DNA from: Chloroflexota bacterium
Lineage (GTDB): Bacteria > Chloroflexota > Anaerolineae > Aggregatilineales > Phototrophicaceae
Reading direction: 5' to 3'
Assembly: GCA_026706445.1 (NCBI GenBank)
Contig: JAPOYT010000156.1
Coordinates: forward strand, 1 to 56,410
DNA: 56,410 bases
Shown piece after piece: positions 42,074 to 50,721 of the stretch. The position numbers were made by a program, and so were the translations under genes. Below the pieces are notes generated by a model. That model searched no databases and was not told where the DNA came from. It saw only the letters and a list, made by a program, of their open reading frames with translations. Within the stretch, counting starts at the first letter, position 1; every line of letters begins with the position of its first letter.

Positions 42074-43534
42074 ATGAGTTGGAAATTCGCCTCAGTTCTA
42101 GTGGTATTAATCGGAATGTTGCTGCCTGGCGGCGCATCATTGGCCAATGGCGGTCAGCTGCATGTTGTGGCGACGCACGGCATACTGGCAGACGTCGCGC
42201 GCAATGTCGCGGGCGATCACGCGGAGGTGATTTCGCTTGTGCCGGTCGGCGCTGATCAACACGGATTCGTTCCCAGGCCCAGCGACTTGACGACGGTGGC
42301 GGAAGCTGACGTGGTCTTCATCAATGGCGCGGGCTGGGAAGAGAGCTTGCTGGACGCGGTGGAGAGTGCGGGAGAAGGCGGCAATATCGTCAACGCCTCG
42401 GCCTGCGTTGGGATTATCCCCTTTGGCGCCGGCATGGGACACGACGACCACGATGACGAGCATGCCGATGACCATGATGACGACGACCATGCCGATCACG
42501 ACCACGATGATGAGCATGCCGATGACCATGATGACGACGACCATGCCGATCACGACCACGATGATGAGCATGCCGATGACCACGATGACGACGACCATGC
42601 TGATCACGACCACGATGATGAGCATGATGACGACCATGCTCATGAACACGATGATGATGAGCACGCCGATGAGCACGATGACGAGCATGCCGATGATGAT
42701 GACCATGCTGATGAACACGCCGATGAGCACGATGACGACCATGCTGATGAGCACGATGACGATGACGATGAGCACGCCCACGACGATCATGATGAGCACG
42801 CCCACGACGATCATGATGAGGAAATGGCGGGCGATATCGACTGCGATGCCCATGACGCCGAAGTTTCCGCCATCGTCGGCGAGGAAGAGGACGGTCACGC
42901 CCATGTTGAGACCTTGGGTAGAGCCAAGGACATTGATTGCTTGGGCGGTCATGACCATGAAGATGACCACGGGCACCATCACGGTGAGGGCGGATGCGAT
43001 CCGCATTTGTGGATGGACCCGCACAACGTCATTTACTGGGCGCTGATGATCCGCGATTCCTTGTCGGCGCTGGATCATGACAATGAGGAGGCCTACGCCG
43101 CTAACGCCGCCGCTTACGCGCAGGAATTAGTGGCGCTGGAGGCAGATTTCATCGCTTCGGCGCTGGCGGAATTGCCGGATGAGAATCGTGTGCTAGTCAC
43201 CAATCATGGGTCCATGGGTTACTTCGCCACAACATTCGGCTTTGAGATCGTCTCGATGATCGTGCATAGCGTGTCGACAGAGGCCGAGCCGAGCGCGCGA
43301 GATATGGCGGCCGTGGTGGATGTAGTGCGCGATGAGGGTGTGCCAGCGATATTCAGCGACATCCACCTTTCCGATGTGCTGATGAACACGATTGCTTCTG
43401 AGACGGGCGTTGCGGTAGTCGGCTTGCATAGCGACTCGCTGGGCGCGGCTGACGGACCCGCGGGGACCTACCTCGATTACATGCGCTACAATGTGAACGC
43501 GATCGTTGAGGCGCTGAAAGGCGATTGGCGCTGA
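42074..43534 (+). CDS. znuA: Zinc ABC transporter substrate-binding protein with giant His/Asp loop
   Basis: Predicted 486-residue ZnuA-type lipobox-less secreted binding protein: signal peptide at 1-25, lobe 1 with His63 (DQHGF), lobe 2 with His311 (GCDPHLWMDPHN), His378 (TNHGS) and acidic ligands near 429. Residues 123-248 are an insert made almost only of His, Asp, Glu and Ala, far longer than the short His-rich loop of usual ZnuA proteins; part is three exact copies of an 18-residue unit. It probably captures zinc for delivery to ZnuB. The ATG at 42074 fits the promoter and GAGGAA; an earlier start at 41993 would lie ahead of the promoter. Confidence 0.88.
   Translation: MSWKFASVLVVLIGMLLPGGASLANGGQLHVVATHGILADVARNVAGDHAEVISLVPVGADQHGFVPRPSDLTTVAEADVVFINGAGWEESLLDAVESAGEGGNIVNASACVGIIPFGAGMGHDDHDDEHADDHDDDDHADHDHDDEHADDHDDDDHADHDHDDEHADDHDDDDHADHDHDDEHDDDHAHEHDDDEHADEHDDEHADDDDHADEHADEHDDDHADEHDDDDDEHAHDDHDEHAHDDHDEEMAGDIDCDAHDAEVSAIVGEEEDGHAHVETLGRAKDIDCLGGHDHEDDHGHHHGEGGCDPHLWMDPHNVIYWALMIRDSLSALDHDNEEAYAANAAAYAQELVALEADFIASALAELPDENRVLVTNHGSMGYFATTFGFEIVSMIVHSVSTEAEPSARDMAAVVDVVRDEGVPAIFSDIHLSDVLMNTIASETGVAVVGLHSDSLGAADGPAGTYLDYMRYNVNAIVEALKGDWR
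42452..42613 (+). repeat. 54-base tandem repeat in znuA
   Basis: Three consecutive units (42452-42505, 42506-42559, 42560-42613) encode the same 18 residues (DDEHADDHDDDDHADHDH) and are nearly identical in bases too. A fourth, degenerate unit follows. Slippage would change the loop length in steps of 18 residues. Confidence 0.9.
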
Positions 43535-43589
43535 GCAGCGCCGCAACCATGATATGCTATTCAGCTCTGTAGTGCGGGAGGATTCTGGC

Positions 43590-44426
43590 GTGGCGGCTTC
43601 GGCAATGACTGAGACGAACCGCGAACCATCAGACAACCCTCCCGCCTTACATGTCAACCGCGTGTCGGCCGGCTATCGCGGCAACCGCCATGCGCTGGAT
43701 GACATCAGCTTCAAAGTCAAAAGGGGTGAACGAGTCGCCGTCATTGGTCCCAATGGCGCTGGCAAGAGCACCCTTTTCAAAGCCATCGTCGGCGTCATGC
43801 AGATCAGCGACGGGCGCATCACCATCTACGGCGAAGATACCCATAGCAGCCATACTAATGTCGGCTATGTGCCGCAGCAGAGCACGATCGACTGGACGTT
43901 CCCGGCCTCGGTATTTGATGTAGTGATGATGGGTCGCTGCCGGCATATCGGCTGGTTTCGCTGGCCCGGCAAGCACGACCGCGATATCGTGCGCGACATC
44001 CTCGAGCATCTCAGTCTGGATCAGCTGGCCGATCGCCAGATCAGCGAGCTCAGCGGCGGACAGCGGCGGCGGGTCTTTATTGCGCGGGCGCTGGCGCAGG
44101 ACACGCGTCTCATGGTGTTGGATGAGCCATTCACTGGCGTAGATCAAAGAGCCGAGCAAGAGATCATCGAGTCGCTCGATATCCTGACCAATCACGGTAT
44201 TACGCTTCTCTTATCAACGCACCACATGGAGAACGCCGCTTTGCACTTCGACAAGATCTTGATCTTGCGACAGCGGCTGCTGGCGTTTGGTTCGCCGGAT
44301 GATACGCTTACGACCGCCAATCTGCGAGAAGCCTTCGGCAGCGCTTTGCCAGTGATGGCACAGGGCGACGATCTCCTTATGTTCAGCGTGGACTACGATG
44401 GCGAGGTCGGCGATGGATCTCGCTAG
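43590..44426 (+). CDS. znuC: Zinc ABC transporter ATPase
   Basis: Predicted 278-residue ATPase of the metal transporter. GPNGAGKST (Walker A), LSGGQRRRVFIARAL (signature), LMVLDEPFTGVD (Walker B) and STHHMENA (switch His) are intact. An ATG at 43554 is 12 codons earlier, but the GTG at 43590 has a strong GGGAGGA site seven bases ahead. It lies 55 bases after the binding protein gene and overlaps the permease gene by 14 bases, forming an A-C-B operon. Confidence 0.88.
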   Translation: MAASAMTETNREPSDNPPALHVNRVSAGYRGNRHALDDISFKVKRGERVAVIGPNGAGKSTLFKAIVGVMQISDGRITIYGEDTHSSHTNVGYVPQQSTIDWTFPASVFDVVMMGRCRHIGWFRWPGKHDRDIVRDILEHLSLDQLADRQISELSGGQRRRVFIARALAQDTRLMVLDEPFTGVDQRAEQEIIESLDILTNHGITLLLSTHHMENAALHFDKILILRQRLLAFGSPDDTLTTANLREAFGSALPVMAQGDDLLMFSVDYDGEVGDGSR

Positions 44427-45267
44427 TTTGCTGTCAGAGCCACTAAGCTATTCCTTCATCCAGAGGGGCATGCTGGCGCTGATCCTGGTTGGCGGCGTCA
44501 GCGCGGTAGTAGGCTGTTTCGTGGTCGTGCGCGGAATGTCCTTTTTCGGCGACGCCTTGGCTCACTCCATTCTTCCCGGCGTTGCCATTTCGTACACCGC
44601 CAGCGGCGGGTACGTGGCGAGTAACCTGTTTATCGGCGGCTTGGGCGCCGGCATCGTATCGGCGCTGGTAATCGCTTGGCTGACGCGCAAGGTGGAAGTG
44701 AAGGAAGACAGCGCCATTGCCATCGTCTTCGTGACCATGTTCGCCCTGGGCATCGCCATAGTCAGCACTCAAACAAGTTATGCTCTTGACTTGACGCATA
44801 TCTTGTTCGGCAGCATAAACGGCATCAGCCAAAACGATCTTCTGACGGTGGCGGTGATGGGCGCGGCGGTCTTGGTGATGATCGCCTTGCTCTACAAGGA
44901 GTTTCAGATTATCAGCTTCGATTTGAGCCTGGCGCACAGCCTGCGCTTGCCGGTCGAGTTTCTGCGCATATTGTTGCTGATACTGATTGCACTGACGATC
45001 GTGGCCAGCTTGCAGGCGGTAGGCATCGCGCTGATGTTGGCGCTACTGATTACACCGGCGGCGACGGCGCGGCTGCTGGTGAAGCGGCTGCATCACATGA
45101 TCTTCATCGCCAGTCTGCTGGGTATCGCGAGCGGCGTGGTCGGCTTTTACCTGTCCTATTACTTGGATATCCCCTCGGGCGCTTGCATCGTGCTCACGAC
45201 CAGCGTGATCTTCGGCTTGGTATTCTTGCTGCAATCGGGCTGGAATCGACTGCGCGAGCGGGATTGA
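44413..45267 (+). CDS. znuB: Zinc ABC transporter permease
   Basis: Predicted 284-residue permease of the metal ABC-3 type with about eight hydrophobic segments. FFGDALAHSILPGVAI is the family signature near residues 44-59, and LLITPAATARLL the late conserved segment. The ATG at 44413 (preceded by GGCGAGG) is preferred to the in-frame ATG at 44398. It carries zinc (or manganese) through the inner membrane with the two preceding gene products. Confidence 0.88.
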   Translation: MDLASLLSEPLSYSFIQRGMLALILVGGVSAVVGCFVVVRGMSFFGDALAHSILPGVAISYTASGGYVASNLFIGGLGAGIVSALVIAWLTRKVEVKEDSAIAIVFVTMFALGIAIVSTQTSYALDLTHILFGSINGISQNDLLTVAVMGAAVLVMIALLYKEFQIISFDLSLAHSLRLPVEFLRILLLILIALTIVASLQAVGIALMLALLITPAATARLLVKRLHHMIFIASLLGIASGVVGFYLSYYLDIPSGACIVLTTSVIFGLVFLLQSGWNRLRERD

Positions 45268-45274
45268 GGCGGAA

Positions 45275-45526
45275 TTGAGCCACTTCGCAGCTCTGGGTAA
45301 GGCGCGGTATGTATCACTCAAAACCTACCGCGCCCGCGGACACATTCGGGGCGGCTGGGCCGATGCTGAAGCGCGAGTATTGGCACGTCCAGCTGACCTG
45401 CGTAAGCAGATGAGGCGCATGCGGGCGAAATACGGCTTATTGTTTCTTCCTTTTGCTTGGTGGCCGCGCCTTACCAGAACCGCCGCGTCCGTCATCGAGT
45501 TCAGCGAAGCGGGCGAAACGACTTAG
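45275..45526 (+). pseudogene. Internally deleted PPOX-class (FMN/F420) oxidoreductase
   Basis: The 83-codon frame starts with FAALGKARYVSLKTYRARG, as PPOX-class F420-dependent oxidoreductases begin, and ends ARVLARPADLRKQMRRMRAKYGL...VIEFSEA, as they finish, but the middle 60 or so residues with the cofactor-binding strands are missing; intact enzymes have about 140 residues. The deletion kept the frame, so it may still be translated from the TTG at 45275. It follows the zinc permease by eight bases. Enzyme activity is very unlikely. Confidence 0.6.
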
Positions 45527-46605
45527 TCGGCGGCTTGCCAGCGCTCCATGCGCTCGAGCAGGGCCTTCATCCAGTCGATCGCCCACTGCTGCCCACCCTG
45601 GTCCATTCGCCGGAATTGTGATTTGGTCACGTGCTTGTCAAATCGTTCTAAGGCGCCCGGCAGCGTGGACGGCTTGCTATTAGCATCGTGTTTCGTTACT
45701 GGCGTAGCGCTTTTGGGATGCAGCCACTTTCGCAGTTGGAACTCCGCGATGTCTCGGTCATCGGCGTCCGTCCATTGCTCCGGCGCTAGGCGCAGCAGCG
45801 CGCGATACTGCCGGATGCGCGAGGCGTTCTCAAAGCCGCAGGCGGCGCATAATTGCTCGGCGCGACCATAAGGAACGCGCCATTTGGCGACATCAGCCAC
45901 TTGTGCGTAGAAGTCCTGCTCACAATCAAATGTCTCGATTGGCTCGAATTTCTCCCAGCCGTGCATATCCATCAGCAGCAGGGCGATTTGCCGCGCCCGC
46001 GCGATCGCGTTCAGATTATCGCGCGCCGTATTTTCGCTCGCTTGCCGCCATAGATTGAGCTCGGCCACACGCCGCGCCGGAATCGCGCGATACGCGTCGC
46101 CGCCAACATAGGCGTGAAGCACATGATAAGCCACCCAGCGCCGCTCGCCCGTTTCTATCATGTAGCTGTCGCCAGAACCAGCGACCGTGATCGGATTCGT
46201 CAATCCCTCTCGATGAATACTGGCGGCCAAGTCGGCAAGGCGCAACAGCGGCAGTTCTTCCGCGGTTGCCTGCCTTTCTTCGCGCGCGCGCAATTCGACC
46301 TTGCCCAGAATGAGGGCTTCCAAGGGAAAGGCGCGACCGCTTGACACTTCTACCTCGTCCAACCAGGCTTCAATCTGGTCTATCAGCGGTCCGCCGCGAA
46401 ACTGAGACGGCACCACACGGCGCGGCTGCATCGGATTGGGTTGAATCTTGAAGATATCGATTGGTTTGGCGCGAATGATCGGTTTCGTCTGGATGTCGAT
46501 GATCTGCGCGCCCATATCATGACCGAAGCCTTCGCTGGCTGCGACGCCCACATCAAACAAATTCTCGTCAATTCTCACACCACGTTTGCGCGCCGCGTTA
46601 GACAT
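45523..46605 (-). CDS. ParB/Srx-domain protein (partition-like)
   Basis: Predicted 360-residue ParB-like protein. Residues about 45-165 make up the ParB/sulfiredoxin CTPase fold: IQPNPMQPRRV, LADLAASIHREGLTNPITV, and IETGERRWVAYH (the GERR motif); ENTARDNLNAIARARQIALLL follows, as the helix linked to CTP binding, and then a helix-rich DNA-binding part. It lies immediately after ParA with an eight-base overlap. The length and long inserts differ from chromosomal ParB, resembling ParB-like proteins of plasmids or genomic islands. It would bind centromere-like sites to segregate DNA. Confidence 0.8.
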   Translation of the reverse strand: MSNAARKRGVRIDENLFDVGVAASEGFGHDMGAQIIDIQTKPIIRAKPIDIFKIQPNPMQPRRVVPSQFRGGPLIDQIEAWLDEVEVSSGRAFPLEALILGKVELRAREERQATAEELPLLRLADLAASIHREGLTNPITVAGSGDSYMIETGERRWVAYHVLHAYVGGDAYRAIPARRVAELNLWRQASENTARDNLNAIARARQIALLLMDMHGWEKFEPIETFDCEQDFYAQVADVAKWRVPYGRAEQLCAACGFENASRIRQYRALLRLAPEQWTDADDRDIAEFQLRKWLHPKSATPVTKHDANSKPSTLPGALERFDKHVTKSQFRRMDQGGQQWAIDWMKALLERMERWQAAD

Positions 46606-47404
46606 GATTGGCTACCCTTTCCGCAATTACCTTGACGATGTCCCAAGTCACTTGCGTGATCTTCGATTTCGGATGATAAGCGAATATGCTGGCGGCATCG
46701 CTCTGCGACAATTCACCCCATAATATGGTCAGCGGAATCGGCTCGGTAATCACGCGGGCGAAGGGCTTACTCAGCAACTTCAAATTTTCATTATGCAAGC
46801 CCGTCGTGCGCCGAAACATATTGGGGATGAGCGCGATCATCGAAATGTCGCGCAATCCCATCTGACGCCGCTGATGGCTGAAACGCTGCAGGTTTTGCAG
46901 GGTCTGCTTGATGCCGTCAAAGCTCATCGCTTCCAGTTGAGTGGGAATGATGATGTGGTCGCTCGCCAGATAGAGCATTGCATGCAGGGTCGAGCGAGTC
47001 GGCGCCGTATCGATGAAGACATAATCAAAGGCGTCTTCCACTTCTTCCAGCTTATTGAATAAGGCGAACGAATCAGTAATATTGCCGACAATTCCCGCAG
47101 TTTCCGGATTGCCCGGCACGAGGTACACCGCGCCATCCGACTCGCGACTTGGAAATTGATAGAGCGCGGGCTCGACGACTGTCAGGCATTGCTTCCAGGC
47201 GCCGCCGTCGAATTCGTCGCGTACGAGCAGGTTGTAAAAGTAGGGCCGTTTTCGCTGCTTCAGCGCGACGGTCAGATGCGCTTGCGGATCGGCATCAATC
47301 ATCAGGACCTTATGCCCCATAATTGCCAGACCGGCCCCGAGTTGCGCCGACAGCGTCGTTTTGCCTACGCCACCCTTTTCGTTGTAGACCATCACCGTGC
47401 GCAT
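46598..47404 (-). CDS. ParA-family ATPase
   Basis: Predicted 268-residue partition ATPase. YNEKGGVGKTTLSAQLG is the deviant Walker A with the signature lysine, MIDADPQAHLT the A' motif and FIDTAPTRS the Walker B. It dimerises with ATP on nucleoid DNA and moves ParB-bound cargo. The gene overlaps the ParB-like gene by eight bases. It has no helix-turn-helix N-terminus, unlike plasmid type Ia ParA. Upstream the nearest gene is divergent. Confidence 0.86.
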   Translation of the reverse strand: MRTVMVYNEKGGVGKTTLSAQLGAGLAIMGHKVLMIDADPQAHLTVALKQRKRPYFYNLLVRDEFDGGAWKQCLTVVEPALYQFPSRESDGAVYLVPGNPETAGIVGNITDSFALFNKLEEVEDAFDYVFIDTAPTRSTLHAMLYLASDHIIIPTQLEAMSFDGIKQTLQNLQRFSHQRRQMGLRDISMIALIPNMFRRTTGLHNENLKLLSKPFARVITEPIPLTILWGELSQSDAASIFAYHPKSKITQVTWDIVKVIAERVANHV

Positions 47405-47559
47405 TTGGCGCCGCCTTCTGCGTGCTTGAATCCAAGCGTCATTCGGACTGTATCTATTCTATTCTCGCCGTGCCGCGAAAATTCGCCACTGCAATACGCG
47501 GCGAATCAGGTAGAATCCGTTACCGCAGTCACGAATCGAGTTTGATCGAGGTAGAAAAC

Positions 47560-47994
47560 ATGCGCTATACACTCGAAACCATCATCAATTTGCCCCGCGC
47601 CCGAGTGATCGAGTTGTTCGACAGCTTCGAAAACCTGGAGAAATGGCAAGAGGGTCTCATTAGTCACGAGCATCTTAGCGGCGAGCCGGGCCAACCAGGC
47701 GCCAAGACCAAACTACTCTACGACATGGGGAAACGGCGCGTCGAAATGATTGAGACCATCATCACTCGCGATCTCCCCGATGAATTCTCCGGTACATACG
47801 ATGCCAAAGGCGTACACAACATCGTTCGAAATTACTTCCACGATCAAGGCGACACAACGCGCTGGGTGCTCGATTCCGATTTTCGTTTTCACGGCATGAT
47901 GCGTCTCATGTCGCTCTTCATGCCCAGCAGCATGTTCAAAAAGCAGACGCGCCAAACGATGGAAGCCTTCAAGCAATTCGCGGAGGGCGCCTGA
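47560..47994 (+). CDS. SRPBCC-family (START-like) protein
   Basis: Predicted 144-residue protein of the helix-grip fold. MRYTLETIINLPRARVIELFDSFENLEKW begins as polyketide cyclase/dehydrase-type SRPBCC proteins do, with a hydrophobic ligand pocket for small molecules. The ATG at 47560 has GAGGT eight bases ahead; a longer frame from 47323 is not supported. Ligand and role unknown. It converges with the DinB-like gene with a one-base gap. Confidence 0.75.
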   Translation: MRYTLETIINLPRARVIELFDSFENLEKWQEGLISHEHLSGEPGQPGAKTKLLYDMGKRRVEMIETIITRDLPDEFSGTYDAKGVHNIVRNYFHDQGDTTRWVLDSDFRFHGMMRLMSLFMPSSMFKKQTRQTMEAFKQFAEGA

Positions 47995-47995
47995 C

Positions 47996-48457
47996 CTAAC
48001 GGCGGTCCAGCAATTGCCGCGTCATCCCCGCATGACCCAAGTGTTCGGCCGTGTGATCCAATCCTCGCAGCAAAGCGTAACCCCTTGTGACCACCTGTGA
48101 CGGTCGCGCCATATAGAGGCTTACATCAACCTCTTCACACAGGCGACTCAAATCCTGCAGTTTGAATGCCTCTTCGTAGAAATCGATATTCTCGGCGAAT
48201 AAGGCCTTCAACGCCGCCAAGTCATAACCGGAAGCCAAAAACTCGGCATCTCGATCCCGCTGGCTTACGTTGTCGATTCCGATGCCTATCCAAAAGCGCT
48301 CCGCCGCGGTTACGTGAACCCCTAGCACGCACATCGAATTCATCTCAGGACCTGGCGACCAATCGAGCTCGTCCGTAGACAATCCGTCCATGTATTCAAT
48401 ATATTGCTGATGCATCTCTTTCAGTCGCGTGAGCGCGGCGGCAAATATCGGATCCAT
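47996..48457 (-). CDS. DinB-family protein
   Basis: Predicted 153-residue four-helix DinB-like protein. GVHVTAAERFW gives the first histidine, DHTAEHLGHAGMT the other metal-binding histidines. A GAGGAG site sits ahead of the ATG at 48457. Such proteins are metal-dependent thiol transferases or detoxification enzymes of uncertain substrate. It is a different branch from the DinB-like protein at 24648. Confidence 0.78.
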   Translation of the reverse strand: MDPIFAAALTRLKEMHQQYIEYMDGLSTDELDWSPGPEMNSMCVLGVHVTAAERFWIGIGIDNVSQRDRDAEFLASGYDLAALKALFAENIDFYEEAFKLQDLSRLCEEVDVSLYMARPSQVVTRGYALLRGLDHTAEHLGHAGMTRQLLDRR

Positions 48458-48514
48458 CTATTGATCTCCTCTCGCATTTTCGCAGTCCGATCAATTCGTG
48501 ACGACAGTAACGAC

Positions 48515-48880
48515 TTACTGAATTCGCAGCATGACCTTCGACGAAGCGTCCCACAGGTCTTCGAGGGCATAAAACGCGCGCTTCTCCGGGGCGAAGAAAT
48601 GGACTACAACATCGCCGTAGTCCATTACTATCCAGCCGCTGTCGGCCGATCCTTCATTGGTGAAGGACAGCTTCTGAAACCTGTCCTTTACCTCAACCCG
48701 GACAGTCTCCGTTAATGCGCGCAGATGGCGCTCATTGTCGCCGCTGCAAATGATGAAAAAATCAGCGATAATCTGGTCAGGCCGGAGATCGAGAAGCAGG
48801 ATATCTTCCGCTTTTCGATCATCGATCACATCGACAATATAATGGGCAAGCTCCAAAGAGTTCAAATACTGTATCTCCAT
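48515..48880 (-). CDS. rsfS: Ribosome silencing factor RsfS
   Basis: Predicted 121-residue RsfS, which binds ribosomal protein L14 and blocks joining of the ribosomal subunits during starvation. AEDILLLDLRPDQIIADFFIICSG, RHLRALTETV and GWIVMDYGDVVVHFFAPEKRAFYALEDLW are the family blocks. The gene usually follows nadD; here it stands alone, upstream of the DinB-like gene by 57 bases on the same strand. Confidence 0.92.
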   Translation of the reverse strand: MEIQYLNSLELAHYIVDVIDDRKAEDILLLDLRPDQIIADFFIICSGDNERHLRALTETVRVEVKDRFQKLSFTNEGSADSGWIVMDYGDVVVHFFAPEKRAFYALEDLWDASSKVMLRIQ

Positions 48881-49040
48881 TCTGCGAGCGCCTGAATAAT
48901 GCGCTTATTCTAGCACAGGAGCCTCTTAGCCGATACCGACCTTCGTCAACCAATATCCGCTGCTCCAGTTCCCGCGCAGCTATTACCATTCGCGCCAGTT
49001 TTCGAGAAACACGCCGACCCGCTAAACCTAAAGGAGCAAA

Positions 49041-49895
49041 ATGGTGAACATCACCCATCCCTACCTTGACGCAATTCTTGACTGGGCTCGCCAGGAAGAT
49101 GCCATTCGCGCCCTGGTGGTAACCGGCTCGCTTGCGCGCATGGACGACACGACCGACCAATACTCCGACCTTGACGTCCAGGTCATCGCCACCGATATCA
49201 AGCGCTACATTGAGGACGACCGCTGGCTCAATCATTTGGGAGACGTTTGGATACGCTACCCGATTCACCAAGATGCGCCTTATCGATTGGTCTGGTTCAG
49301 CGGCGGCATCAAGGTCGACTTCCAATTCCTTGAATCGGACACTATTCAAGGCGATCAGCTCACGGACGAATATACACGCGGATACCAGGTTCTCTTGGAC
49401 AAGGACGATCTCTTCCGCGATCTCCCGCCGTCGCCGCGCCTCTTTCCGCAAGCGCCACCACCCTCCGCCGCCGAGGTTCAAGCCACCATTAATGAGTTCT
49501 GGTTTGAAGCGATTCATGTGGCGCAGTTTATCCGCCGGCGCGACTTCTGGGTGGTAAAACACCGCGACTGGACGATGAAAGCCAATGTGCTGCGTATGTT
49601 GGAATGGCAAACGCGCCATGTCCGCCGCGAGTCAATCAATACTTGGCTGATCGGCCGACGCATCGCCCACTGGGCGGACGAAGGCGCCTATGCTGCGATA
49701 GAGCGCATTTGGGCAGGCTGGGATGCGCTGGCTCTTTGGGAAGCGTTGCTAAACCAACTGGAACTCTTTTCGCGCCTCTCACGCGAAGTCGCCAGCGCGC
49801 TGCAATTCACCTATGAAGAGAGACGATACCGAGATATTGGCGCCTATATCCACAAACTGTGGCGCGAAGATCCCGCCATTGAATCTAAAGACTAA
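49041..49895 (+). CDS. ANT(6)-like aminoglycoside adenylyltransferase homologue
   Basis: Predicted 284-residue nucleotidyltransferase. VVTGSLARMDDTTDQYSDLDVQV near residues 26-48 carries the Gly-Ser and the two catalytic Asp residues, and the layout (IKVDFQFLESD, ANVLRMLEWQTRH) matches the AadE/AadK streptomycin 6-adenylyltransferase family. Environmental members with this similarity are common and not proven resistance enzymes. An AAAGGAG site precedes the ATG. It converges with the MBL gene, overlapping it by 11 bases. Confidence 0.78.
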   Translation: MVNITHPYLDAILDWARQEDAIRALVVTGSLARMDDTTDQYSDLDVQVIATDIKRYIEDDRWLNHLGDVWIRYPIHQDAPYRLVWFSGGIKVDFQFLESDTIQGDQLTDEYTRGYQVLLDKDDLFRDLPPSPRLFPQAPPPSAAEVQATINEFWFEAIHVAQFIRRRDFWVVKHRDWTMKANVLRMLEWQTRHVRRESINTWLIGRRIAHWADEGAYAAIERIWAGWDALALWEALLNQLELFSRLSREVASALQFTYEERRYRDIGAYIHKLWREDPAIESKD

Positions 49896-50568
49896 ACTCG
49901 CCGCCGGGCTCGAGCAGGATGGCGCTGGCCGATGTTTCCGCCTCGACCCGCGCAGCCCAAGCAGCCCCGTCTTGCTCAATCGGTGGGAAAGTATTGAAAT
50001 GCATCGGCGAAACGCGCTTTGCGTTGAGAAAATCGATCGCCGTGATCGAATCATCTATGCCCATTGTGAAACAATCGCCGATGGGCAAGAGCGCCAAGTC
50101 AAGCCCTTCGTCGCCTATCAGCCTCATGTCGCCGAAAAGGCAGGTATCACCGGCGTGGTAAATCGTCGACCCGCCGCCACGAATTACGAAACCGTTCGGC
50201 TGGCCGCCATAAGTGCCGTCGGGAAAGGAAGAACTGTGATGCGCGACCGTCCATTTCGCGCTCATCCATTCGTTGCGGAAGGCGCCGCCGGGATTGCCCT
50301 GAAACACATTTTGTACGCCATGCGCCATGAACCAATCGCCCATCTCAAAGTTGCAAACCACCAGCGCGCCGGTACGCTTGGCGATCTCGACCGAATCGCC
50401 GACATGGTCGCCATGAGCATGGGTTAACAGGATGACCTCCGCGTCAAGATCATTCGCCGCCGCTTTCGCGACCGGATTGCCGCTCACAAAGGGATCAATC
50501 AACAATTTACGCCCATCAATATCGAATGAATATGCCGAGTGTCCTAACCATTTGATTGAAACTGCCAT
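49885..50568 (-). CDS. UPF0173-type metallo-beta-lactamase fold hydrolase
   Basis: Predicted 227-residue zinc hydrolase. THAHGDHVGD supplies the HxHxDH motif, YHAGDTCLFGDM the bridging Asp, with further histidines at VAHHSSSFPDG and PMHFNTFPP. The sequence MAVSIKWLGHSAYSFDIDGRKLLIDPF starts like YtkL/UPF0173 proteins, whose substrate is unknown. The region between this gene and 51271 contains no supported gene (see the repeat array). Confidence 0.88.
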   Translation of the reverse strand: MAVSIKWLGHSAYSFDIDGRKLLIDPFVSGNPVAKAAANDLDAEVILLTHAHGDHVGDSVEIAKRTGALVVCNFEMGDWFMAHGVQNVFQGNPGGAFRNEWMSAKWTVAHHSSSFPDGTYGGQPNGFVIRGGGSTIYHAGDTCLFGDMRLIGDEGLDLALLPIGDCFTMGIDDSITAIDFLNAKRVSPMHFNTFPPIEQDGAAWAARVEAETSASAILLEPGGEFSL

Positions 50569-50721
50569 GACTTACTCCTTGCCACTCTCCGAGCCACGAT
50601 GATACGGGATGATTGTAGCATTCTCTTGGGCGTATTGCGAAAGCCGGCGGCATCCGCATTTCGAGTCAAAAGGCAACCTTGGAATGAGATTTCTTTGTCT
50701 TAGTAGTAGTTCTAGTAGAGC

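Noticed and set aside
42452-42613. Possible CRISPR or regulatory tandem repeat in the zinc gene
   Set aside because: The repeats are head-to-tail without spacers and encode a repeated peptide in frame, so they are coding.
42137-43078. Long minus-strand frame opposite znuA
   Set aside because: It is the antisense shadow of the His/Asp-rich repeat (its translation is a low-complexity Val/Ile/Met string) and has no start signals; znuA on the plus strand has signal peptide, promoter and metal motifs.
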